From Nitrospirae bacterium RIFCSPHIGHO2_01_FULL_66_17 (GTDB lineage Bacteria > Nitrospirota > Nitrospiria > 2-01-FULL-66-17), in assembly GCA_001803875.1 (NCBI GenBank), contig MHEO01000029.1, positions 14,198 to 22,710 of the forward strand: DNA of 8,513 nucleotides, given 5' to 3'. This document shows, piece after piece, positions 1 to 5,987 of the stretch. Each line of letters begins with the position of its first letter. The first letter of the stretch is position 1. The notes below the pieces were generated by a model, which was not told the DNA's origin, made no database searches, and saw only the letters and a list, made by a program, of their open reading frames with translations. The position numbers and the translations under genes are program-made.

Positions 1-1
1 C

Positions 2-223
2 GGGTTTCTCACGACCGTGGCCTTCATCCCGCAACTCACCAGAGCGAGACGGTCTCAGTCCACCAAGGATCTCTCGCTCCCCATGTTCGCGAGTTTTACC
101 ACGGGCGTGCTGCTCTGGCTGATGTATGGGATTGCGATCCACTCCCTGCCCGTGATCGCCGCCAATGGGGTGACGCTGGTACTCGCGGGCGCGATCTTGG
201 TCCTGAAGATCCGACATGGTTGA
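2..223 (+). CDS. SemiSWEET sugar transporter (MtN3/saliva, PQ-loop family), 5' end missing
   Basis: This is the C-terminal part of a small inner-membrane sugar carrier; the reading frame is already open at base 2. SemiSWEETs are about 85-95 residue proteins with three transmembrane helices. They work as dimers and pass mono- or disaccharides by alternating access. About 74 residues are visible, so only the first part of helix 1 should be missing. Family marks seen are TTVAFIPQL (the PQ motif at the end of helix 1), the following basic loop with S-x-x-D-L-S-L-P-M, the helix-2 stretch GVLLWLMYGI, and a third helix beginning around PVIAANGVTLVL with its conserved Asn. It ends KIRHG at TGA 221-223. 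Family assignment is firm; the substrate cannot be read from the sequence. Confidence 0.85.
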   Translation, partial: GFLTTVAFIPQLTRARRSQSTKDLSLPMFASFTTGVLLWLMYGIAIHSLPVIAANGVTLVLAGAILVLKIRHG

Positions 224-259
224 CCCGGCACACACGAGGCCGAGAACCGGGTGCCCCGG

Positions 260-291
260 CCGGGAAAAGGGGCCACCGGGAAAAGGGGCCA
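260..291 (+). repeat. Exact tandem duplication of a 16-bp unit, probable REP/RAYT-type remnant
   Basis: The unit CCGGGAAAAGGGGCCA occurs at 260-275 and again, without a mismatch, at 276-291. The second copy runs on into GGCTACTTTTC. The string AAAAGGGG(A/C)CAGGCTACTTTT is one I remember from flanks of Y1/REP-associated (IS200-like) transposases in several environmental phyla. That association is from memory and unchecked, and no transposase gene is present in this window. Confidence 0.6.
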
Positions 292-361
292 GGCTACTTT
301 TCTTGAGGTGTCCTGTAGATTTCCACAATCAAGGGCGGTGATTAAATTGGGGATGCGAGCG

Positions 362-379
362 AAAAAGGGACAGGCGACT
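362..379 (+). repeat. Degenerate third copy of the A4G4-CAGGC-ACT motif
   Basis: AAAAAGGGACAGGCGACT matches the 18 bases at 281-298 at 15 positions, in the same orientation and 81 bp further on. Together the two may mark the ends of a small non-autonomous element with an AT-richer core. Confidence 0.45.
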
Positions 380-521
380 GCTCTCAGGCAGGCTTACGCG
401 GCCGGCCCGGCCGAGGTCGCCCCCGAGGATCTCGATGCCCTCGGCCACTGACCAGGGGCGTTCTTGACCACCAGCAAGCAGAGGCTCCCGATCTCGCTGC
501 CCTGGTCTTGCGCGAATTTCA

Positions 522-551
522 TTGACAGAACCCGTTGGTTTCCCATACCGT
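522..551 (+). promoter_or_regulatory. Possible sigma70-type promoter for the lytic transglycosylase gene
   Basis: A perfect TTGACA -35 hexamer (522-527) is followed after 18 bp by TACCGT (546-551). The latter keeps the key T-A and final T of a -10 box. It lies about 95 bp upstream of the preferred start codon at 647, leaving a leader of about 85-90 nt. The -10 is weak and the spacer is at the long end of the normal range. Confidence 0.35.
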
Positions 552-636
552 ACTAGTCTCTAGAAGATGTTGTGACCGTCATGATCCGTAAGGGATTACG
601 GGCGGGCGGTTTTTCTCAGGTACCCGCACAGGAAGT

Positions 637-642
637 GGGGGA
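637..642 (+). promoter_or_regulatory. Ribosome binding site deciding the start at 647
   Basis: GGGGGA at 637-642 sits 4 bases before ATG 647, with a second purine block AGGAAG at 630-635. The upstream GTG at 572 has no comparable purine-rich block. Starting at 647 also puts the lipoprotein signal at the extreme N-terminus, so the two observations support each other. Confidence 0.5.
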
Positions 643-646
643 ACAC

Positions 647-2371
647 ATGCCAAGGGATTGGTCGTTCGTCATCGTGGTAGGTGTTGGTCTGGTGTTGGCT
701 TCTTGCGCGTCCTCGCCAACGCGGTACCGTACCACCGTCACCCACACCGCCAGCCGCGCTGCCGACGCGTCGCGGCTCGTCCCGACGGTACCGTCCTCGC
801 CCTCGGTATCCGCCTCCGCCATCCCCGTGCCCAGCGTTCCTCGCACTCCGGATACGCAGCCGCCGTTTGCCGCTGATCTCTCGATCATCGAAGAGCCGTT
901 GCCGGAGGCTGGCGACGAATCCGACCGGGACGACGCGATCGGGGACGAGTTGCTCGAGTCCGGGGGTGAGGCGGAAGCGGACGGCGGCTTGCCGTACGAC
1001 GTGCCGATCGTCCTCAACGCGAGCGTCGAAAGTCATCTCGACTATTTCAACACCAGGGGCCGGGATCGCTTTCATCTCTGGCTGAACCGGTCGGGTCGGT
1101 ATGTGCCCCTCATGACGCAGATCTTTCGCGAGAACGGCCTCCCCGAGGATCTCGTGTTTGTCTCGTTGATCGAGAGCGGCTTCAACCCGTACGCGTATTC
1201 GCGCTCGCATGCCGTGGGTGCGTGGCAGTTCATGAAGGGCACCGGGCGGAAATACGGGCTTCGCATCGACTCGTACATCGACGAACGCCGGGACGTCGTC
1301 AAGTCGACACACGCCGCCGCCGCGTATCTCAAAGACCTTTACGCCATGTTCAATTCCTGGCCCCTGGCGCTCGCGTCGTACAACGGCGGCGAGGGCCGCG
1401 TCGGGAGGGCGATGAAGCGCACGAACACCGAAGATTTCTGGGCTCTTCGCGCGACGCGGCACCTCCATCCGGAAACGCAAAACTACGTCCCCAAGTTCAT
1501 GGCCGCCACCATCATCGCGAAACACCCCGAGAAATACGGGTTCGCTCCGCAGTACGAGAAGCCCCTGGTCTACGACGAGGTGGTGATCACCCGACCGACC
1601 GACCTTCGCGTGATCGCCAAAATGGCGAGCGTCACCTATGGCGAGCTGAAGCATCTGAACCCGGAGTTGCGACAGGGCGTGACCCCGCTGGGGTTCAAGG
1701 ACTACCGCCTGAAGCTCCCGGTCGGTACCAGGGGCGTGTTCGAGCAAAACTTTTCGAAACTCCCGGAATGGAGCAAGACGGTCTGGATGCGGCACACCAT
1801 TCGTCGGGGCGAAACGCTCTCGTCGATCGCCCGCCGCTTCGGGACATCGACGGCCGTGCTCCGCGACATGAATCAGCTCTCCGGTCGCGGGATTCGAGCC
1901 GGCGCGACAGTGCTCGTCCCCACCGGTCCCGACTCCACGCAGCATGCCGTCGTCACCGCTCGCACCGAGCGCCGCCCCGCTGCGTCCGCCGGGAAGGCGA
2001 CGTATCGTGTGCGGCGGGGCGACACGCTCTGGGCCATTTCGCGGGAGGTCGACGTCCCGATCGGCGATCTCCGGGCGTGGAACGGGTTGGGCCGTCGCGC
2101 CGCGATCCGGTCCGGGCAGCGCCTCGTGCTCCAGCCCAAGTCCGACCAGTCAGCTCGCGTCAAAGCGGCCGATCTGACGAGCGACACCACGCCGTCCGTC
2201 AAACCCCAACGTCTCACCTACCGCGTGAAGCGGGGCGACACGCTCTGGAGTCTCTCCCGGAACTTTAACGTCCGGATCAGTGACATCCGCACATGGAACG
2301 GGTTGGGCCGAACCAGCGCGATCCGGTCCGGGCAGCGCCTCGTGCTCTACGTCAACGCGGAACAGTCGTAA
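647..2371 (+). CDS. mltD: MltD-like membrane-bound lytic murein transglycosylase, lipoprotein, three LysM domains
   Basis: This 574-residue protein probably cleaves the MurNAc-GlcNAc bond of peptidoglycan to leave 1,6-anhydroMurNAc. It would be anchored as a lipoprotein in the periplasm. From ATG 647 the N-terminus is a short hydrophobic stretch ending in the lipobox LASC (Cys20). An acidic and Pro/Ser-rich linker (about 25-120) follows. The SLT/GH23 domain covers about 152-275, with catalytic Glu176 in IESGFNP, then GAWQFM (191-196), SYNGGEGRV (244-252) and ETQNYVPK (276-283). A middle region (about 306-370) resembles the MltD linker. Three LysM peptidoglycan-binding domains follow at about 381-425, 452-496 and 524-568. 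The frame is open further up to GTG 572 (599 aa), but that start would bury the lipobox. The gene stands alone and converges with comEC. The family is sure; the symbol reflects MltD architecture, although E. coli MltD has a different LysM count. Confidence 0.93.
   Translation: MPRDWSFVIVVGVGLVLASCASSPTRYRTTVTHTASRAADASRLVPTVPSSPSVSASAIPVPSVPRTPDTQPPFAADLSIIEEPLPEAGDESDRDDAIGDELLESGGEAEADGGLPYDVPIVLNASVESHLDYFNTRGRDRFHLWLNRSGRYVPLMTQIFRENGLPEDLVFVSLIESGFNPYAYSRSHAVGAWQFMKGTGRKYGLRIDSYIDERRDVVKSTHAAAAYLKDLYAMFNSWPLALASYNGGEGRVGRAMKRTNTEDFWALRATRHLHPETQNYVPKFMAATIIAKHPEKYGFAPQYEKPLVYDEVVITRPTDLRVIAKMASVTYGELKHLNPELRQGVTPLGFKDYRLKLPVGTRGVFEQNFSKLPEWSKTVWMRHTIRRGETLSSIARRFGTSTAVLRDMNQLSGRGIRAGATVLVPTGPDSTQHAVVTARTERRPAASAGKATYRVRRGDTLWAISREVDVPIGDLRAWNGLGRRAAIRSGQRLVLQPKSDQSARVKAADLTSDTTPSVKPQRLTYRVKRGDTLWSLSRNFNVRISDIRTWNGLGRTSAIRSGQRLVLYVNAEQS
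2000..2350 (+). repeat. In-frame 216-bp-offset duplication of LysM domains 2 and 3
   Basis: The second (2000-2134) and third (2216-2350) LysM coding segments are near-copies at DNA level. They share a 31-bp identical block (2101-2131 and 2317-2347), a 17-bp block (2078-2094 and 2294-2310) and the bases coding for RGDTLW. The offset is always 216 bp (72 codons). The first LysM domain (about 1787-1921) is much more diverged. This points to a recent internal duplication or gene conversion. Confidence 0.85.
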
Positions 2372-2427
2372 CACCCTCATCCGAAGAGGACCGCTGGCAA
2401 CGATCCTGAGGATCTTCGCCCGTCCTG
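2372..2427. terminator. Short convergent intergenic region, weak possible terminator
   Basis: Only 56 bp separate the convergent stop codons of the transglycosylase gene and comEC. The only symmetrical structure seen is GATCC-TGA-GGATC (2402-2414), a 5-bp stem without a T-run on either side. A bidirectional terminator would be expected here, but the sequence does not show a classical one. Confidence 0.2.
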
Positions 2428-5064
2428 CTACAGCGGCAATTCCGTTTCGGACAGATCCAGGGACAGCGTGGGCACGGGTGAGCCGAGGACGGTGCGGAGG
2501 TTGCGCCACTCGGCGGCGAGCATTCGATGGTTCCATGCCACCGGCCGTGGGGTCAGGTCCTCGTAGCGGTAGACGCGCAGGTGGGTGCCGTCCGTCACCA
2601 CCTTGACCGCGCCGTCGAGATCGGTGCGGAAGACGGTACTCTTGAGGCGTTTGTACGCGGCGAGCGTTTCGGGCGTGGGGTGGCCGTAGGTGTTGGTGGC
2701 GCCCACGGAGATCACGGCGACCTTCGGCGCCACCGCGCGGAGGAACGTCGGGTCGAGCGCGCCGCGGCTGCCGTGGTGCGGGACCTTGATGACCGTGCTG
2801 CGCAAGAGATCCTGAAGCTTCGGGTAGCCGACGAGCCAGCGCTCCCCGGCCGCTTCGAGATCTCCCGTCAATAAGAACGACGCGCGGCCGTACTCCAGCC
2901 GCAGCACGATCGAGCGGTCGTTCTCGGCGGCCCGATAGGGGAGCGGCGCGTACGGCTGGGAGGCGAGCGGGTTGAGGCGCCACACCCGCGTCGCGCCCAT
3001 CCAGACCGGCTGGTCGCTGAGGGTGGCCGTTGTCTCCGGGATGCGGCGCGAGACGATCAATTCGTCCAGGTTCCGCGAGGCCCAGAGCGGGAGGCGCCGG
3101 CCGTTGGTCCACGCCTGGCTGACCTCGAAGCGCTCGGTCAGGAACAACAGCCCCCCGATGTGATCGAGCTGCGGATGGCTGGCGACCAGATAGTCGATGG
3201 ATCGCCTCCCCTGATTCCAGAGCGTGGGCGCCATGACCGTGCGCCCGGTGTCGAGCTCGTGGAAGCGCTTGCCCCCGTCGACCACCATCACCTGACCCGA
3301 CGGAAAGCGGACGACGGCGCCGTCGCCCTGGCCGACGTCGAGGAACGTCACCTCCAGCGAGGCGCCGGCCCCCCACCGCGGGACGCCGACGAGCCACGGG
3401 AGGACGAGGAACATGAGCGCCCCGCCCACGAGGCCCCGTTTCCAGGGAGGGAGCCGGCGCTCCAGCGCGAGTGCGAGCACCAGGTAGCCGACCGCGATGG
3501 CGGCCATCGACGGCGCCGCGACGTGGACGATCGACAGCGGCCAGTCGGCGAACGCGTCGACCGCCCACTGCAGGAGGTCGAGCGCCGCGGCGTTGAGCGG
3601 GGCGAGCGGCAGGGTCGGCAGGTGCCACGCCGCCGCGGCCACGCCGGACGCGAGACCCAGCGGGACCACGAGCGCGCCCGCCAGCGGGATGATGATCGGG
3701 TTGGCGACCAGGCCGACCCAGTTGACCTGATTGAAATGGTGCGCGACCAGCGGCGCGGTGCCGACGCCGGCGGCGACGGAGGTCACCAGGAGCAGCGCGG
3801 CCCTGGACGCCAGCCGGCTCCGCCACGTTGGCCGGTCGCCCGCGGTTGGCACGAGGCTCGCCCTCCACCACTCCACGCCGAGCGCGATGCAGAGCACCGA
3901 GAGGAAGGAGAGCTGAAACGACACGTCGAAGAGGGTGTGCGGATTCCAGGCCAGGATCAGGAGCGCGGCGAGCGCGAGGGCGTTGAGGAGATCGTCTTCC
4001 CGGTGGATGAGCACGGCGAACAGATACAGCACGATCATCGCCAGCGCGCGCAGCGTGGCGACCTGGGCGCCCGCCAGCAGCGCGTAGAACGTGACGGGGA
4101 GGAGCGTGACGACCGCCGCCACCTGGGACGGCGTGACGCGCAGGGTCAGCCGTAGCAGCAGGCGTTCGGGGAGGCGCAGAACGGCCCATCGCGCGAGGAA
4201 GAACACCACCACGGCGATCAGCCCGAGATGGGATCCCGAGATGGAGAGCAGGTGGACGGTTCCGGACGCCATGAACCGGTCGCGCAGCGCCGAGGTCAGA
4301 TACCCCGTTTCGCCCGTGACCATGGCGAGGAAGACCGGCGCGGTACGCTCGGGGAGGGAGGCCAGCGCGGCCTCGCGGATCCGGTCGCGCCAGGCGTAGA
4401 CGGGGTCGAGGATTGGCGACGGTCGGTGGCCGATCAGCGAGACCGATCCGGGTTTGAGCGTGGCCGCGGCGACGATGTGCTGCCGCTCCAGCCACGCGCC
4501 GTAGTCAAAGAGTCCCGGGTTGCGAAAGCCGCGCGGCGGGCGAAAGACGGCGGTGACCCGCAGCACGTCGCCGTAGCGCAGTCCTTCGAAGACCGCGGGC
4601 GGGCCGGAGAGCTTGAGCCGCCCCTCGACGGCGCGCTCGCCGTCGGCCCCGCGCAGCCGGAGCCGGCCGGCGGTGGCCGACGCCCAGTCGGGCATGTGGC
4701 GGACGGGGGCGTCCAGGACGGCGTCCACGACGACCGGATCGCGCCCGGTCAGCGCCGGATCCGGCGTCGGCGGAGGGGTGGCGATCGTATACGCCGCCGC
4801 AACCAGCACGACGGCCCACGTCCGGGGGCCAAACGCCAGAAACCGGGGCAGGGAGCGGCGGACCAGGTGTTGGAAGCCCGCGAGGCCGATCCCGATCGCG
4901 GTCGCGCCGAGGGGAAACGCGTCGGCGAGCGTGCCGAGCGCGGCGCCCGTGACCACGGCCAGCGCCAGGGGGACCAGCGGACGGGACACCCGCGTGTCGG
5001 TCGAAAGCTGGTGCGTCTCCGCGATGGGCGACCGGGTCGTCTGGAAGGGGTCCGGCTGAGGCAC
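2428..5064 (-). CDS. comEC: ComEC/Rec2 family DNA internalisation-related competence protein
   Basis: This 878-residue polytopic inner-membrane protein is predicted to carry single-stranded DNA into the cytoplasm during natural transformation. All three family parts are present. The N-terminal hydrophobic segment and DUF4131/OB-like region covers about 28-215. The Competence membrane domain covers about 225-535, with its signature GTVHLLSISGSHLGLI (268-283). The C-terminal metallo-beta-lactamase-like domain covers about 570-835, with DVGQGDG (576-582), SHPQLDHIGG (629-638), LLTGDLE (731-737), VPHHGS (761-766) and NTYGHPTP (791-798). The length fits the full-length family. The third position of the H-x-H-x-D-H metal motif is Gln. 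The start is taken as GTG 5064, which lies in a hairpin and has only a weak AGG nearby; a later GTG (residue 26, 4989) is possible. It lies 167 bp downstream of the cytochrome stop, separated by repeat copy 1. Confidence 0.93.
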   Translation of the reverse strand: MPQPDPFQTTRSPIAETHQLSTDTRVSRPLVPLALAVVTGAALGTLADAFPLGATAIGIGLAGFQHLVRRSLPRFLAFGPRTWAVVLVAAAYTIATPPPTPDPALTGRDPVVVDAVLDAPVRHMPDWASATAGRLRLRGADGERAVEGRLKLSGPPAVFEGLRYGDVLRVTAVFRPPRGFRNPGLFDYGAWLERQHIVAAATLKPGSVSLIGHRPSPILDPVYAWRDRIREAALASLPERTAPVFLAMVTGETGYLTSALRDRFMASGTVHLLSISGSHLGLIAVVVFFLARWAVLRLPERLLLRLTLRVTPSQVAAVVTLLPVTFYALLAGAQVATLRALAMIVLYLFAVLIHREDDLLNALALAALLILAWNPHTLFDVSFQLSFLSVLCIALGVEWWRASLVPTAGDRPTWRSRLASRAALLLVTSVAAGVGTAPLVAHHFNQVNWVGLVANPIIIPLAGALVVPLGLASGVAAAAWHLPTLPLAPLNAAALDLLQWAVDAFADWPLSIVHVAAPSMAAIAVGYLVLALALERRLPPWKRGLVGGALMFLVLPWLVGVPRWGAGASLEVTFLDVGQGDGAVVRFPSGQVMVVDGGKRFHELDTGRTVMAPTLWNQGRRSIDYLVASHPQLDHIGGLLFLTERFEVSQAWTNGRRLPLWASRNLDELIVSRRIPETTATLSDQPVWMGATRVWRLNPLASQPYAPLPYRAAENDRSIVLRLEYGRASFLLTGDLEAAGERWLVGYPKLQDLLRSTVIKVPHHGSRGALDPTFLRAVAPKVAVISVGATNTYGHPTPETLAAYKRLKSTVFRTDLDGAVKVVTDGTHLRVYRYEDLTPRPVAWNHRMLAAEWRNLRTVLGSPVPTLSLDLSETELPL

Positions 5065-5077
5065 CGCCTAGGTGCCT
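5059..5077 (-). promoter_or_regulatory. Hairpin enclosing the comEC start codon
   Basis: The perfect inverted repeat AGGCACC-taggc-GGTGCCT (minus-strand reading, 7-bp stem and 5-nt loop) covers the proposed GTG start codon at 5064-5062. The codon lies in the 3' arm and the only nearby purine patch (AGG) is in the loop. In mRNA this could limit initiation. If the real start is the downstream GTG, the hairpin is simply leader structure. Confidence 0.4.
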
Positions 5078-5096
5078 GTCCGAGTATCTGGGTGTT

Positions 5097-5222
5097 GGAG
5101 CCTGTTCAGGGATGGCCAGATGCAAGGCGGAAGGAGGGCTTGCGCGCGGAGCGTACTGGTTCGTACGTGAGCACGCAAGGCCGACTGACAACGCAGCAGA
5201 TGGCCGTTCATGGACAGGCTCC
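5097..5222 (+). repeat. Palindromic structured repeat, copy 1 (126 bp)
   Basis: The ends are perfect 9-bp inverted repeats, GGAGCCTGT (5097-5105) and ACAGGCTCC (5214-5222). The outer arms extend to 27 nt each (5097-5123 and 5196-5222) with 21 of 27 positions matching. A middle stem pairs 5139-5147 with 5171-5179 (8 of 9, one C-A mismatch). An apical stem pairs CGTAC (5152-5156) with GTACG (5163-5167) around a 6-nt loop. Unpaired but conserved patches AGGCGGA and GACAACGC lie between the outer and middle stems. It fills most of the gap between the cytochrome stop (9 bp away) and the comEC start (32 bp away). No coding frame in it is convincing. It could act as a terminator, mRNA stabiliser or small transposable palindrome. 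Confidence 0.9.
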
Positions 5223-5231
5223 TGGCGGTCC

Positions 5232-5987
5232 TCAGCGGTTGTGGCAGATCAGACAGAGATCGTGAGCGGGCGCTCGGAGAAAGGGTGCGTTCCCGTTGTC
5301 GTGCGGGTTGTGGCAGCTGTCGCAGTGCACCATGCCCTTCGACGTCCGCACCATTTGCAGCGCGGAGAGATCGGCGGTCGAGGCGCCCGGTGGGATCGCC
5401 AACTGCGCAGAGGTCGGTCCCGTCGGGAGGACCATGCCGCCGTCGCCCAGGTCGGGAAGCGACCAGTACCGATACTGGTTGACGGTCGGGCGATCCGTGC
5501 GGAATTGGCCGTTGGCCAACCGGGGGTAGGGCGTGTTGTAGGGGTGGTCGAAGGTTCGCGCGCGCTGCGCCCCGAGTTGGTGAACCTCCGCGCCGAGGAC
5601 GCCGTCGTGGCAGCCGAGGCAGACCGACGACGCGCCCCCCGGGGTACTTCTGGCCGCTTGCTCCCCGCCGCTCACGGCAAATGACGGCGCGCCCCTTTGC
5701 CACAACGGGTCGGTCTGCGCGTCCGTCGCGGGCTTGGGGGCGGTGTCGAGGGACGGCAGGGGCAAGGCAGGTGCGGGCGGCTCGCTTGCCGGGAGGCCCG
5801 GCCCCCGGTACGCGGGGCCTTCGGCGTGACACGCATAGCACACGCTTTGCCCGGCGGGCAGATCGGAGCGCGCGACGAGGTTGTGGGGGCTGTCGATGAC
5901 GGCCTGGAACGAGTCGGCCGCGAGGACCACGGCGGGCGCGGTGAAGAGGCACGTCAGCGCGAGGAACGTCGAGAGGCGCCGCGTCAT
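5232..5987 (-). CDS. Secreted tetrahaem c-type cytochrome with paired CxxCH motifs
   Basis: This 251-residue protein has a Sec signal peptide (MTRRLS, a hydrophobic core, then AVVLA with cleavage before ADS, about residue 24), so it acts outside the cytoplasmic membrane. Four CxxCH haem-attachment motifs are present: CYACH (50-54), CLGCH (123-127), CDSCH (222-226) and CLICH (245-249). The last ends only two residues before the stop. Haems 1 and 2 are separated by a Pro/Ala-rich linker (about 58-97). The HCDSCHNPHD and later LCLICH arrangement is typical of doubled-CxxCH periplasmic electron carriers. Its redox partner cannot be named. The ATG at 5987 overlaps the glmM stop as ATGA, and no good ribosome site precedes it, so translation is probably coupled to glmM. 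The frame stays open upstream to 6257, but that part is glmM shadow and would displace the signal peptide. Confidence 0.88.
   Translation of the reverse strand: MTRRLSTFLALTCLFTAPAVVLAADSFQAVIDSPHNLVARSDLPAGQSVCYACHAEGPAYRGPGLPASEPPAPALPLPSLDTAPKPATDAQTDPLWQRGAPSFAVSGGEQAARSTPGGASSVCLGCHDGVLGAEVHQLGAQRARTFDHPYNTPYPRLANGQFRTDRPTVNQYRYWSLPDLGDGGMVLPTGPTSAQLAIPPGASTADLSALQMVRTSKGMVHCDSCHNPHDNGNAPFLRAPAHDLCLICHNR

Larger units (their letters stand above)
224..571. other. Intergenic region without a convincing gene
   Basis: About 350 bp separate the SemiSWEET stop from the first possible transglycosylase codon. The left part holds a 10-bp palindrome (255-264), a tandem 16-bp repeat (260-291) and a degenerate third copy (362-379), with an AT-richer stretch between them (about 300-360). 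The right part holds a possible promoter (522-551). A 66-codon frame at 251-451 runs straight through the repeats. Its sequence resembles no family I recognise, so I do not call it a gene. Confidence 0.6.

Noticed and set aside
251..451. Possible 66-codon plus-strand gene after the SemiSWEET gene
   Set aside because: It starts inside and runs through the short direct repeats, has no ribosome site and resembles no family.
572..646. Upstream GTG as the start of the lytic transglycosylase
   Set aside because: It adds 25 residues before the lipoprotein signal and lacks the purine-rich site that precedes ATG 647.
596..1945. Long minus-strand frame (449 codons) opposite the transglycosylase
   Set aside because: Shadow frame caused by high GC at codon third positions; it shows no domain, while the plus strand has clear SLT and LysM motifs.
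3160..4155. 331-codon plus-strand frame antisense to comEC
   Set aside because: Composition is dominated by Arg, Glu, Gly and Asp with no recognisable fold, as expected for an antisense GC shadow.
2150..4495. 781-codon minus-strand frame within comEC
   Set aside because: Same-strand shadow in another frame with an Arg/Gly/Pro-rich composition; ComEC motifs are all in the other frame.
5060..5100. Promoter for comEC built partly from the repeat end (TGAACA, then a TACTCG-like -10)
   Set aside because: Both boxes are poor matches, and in a sequence this short the fit could easily be chance.
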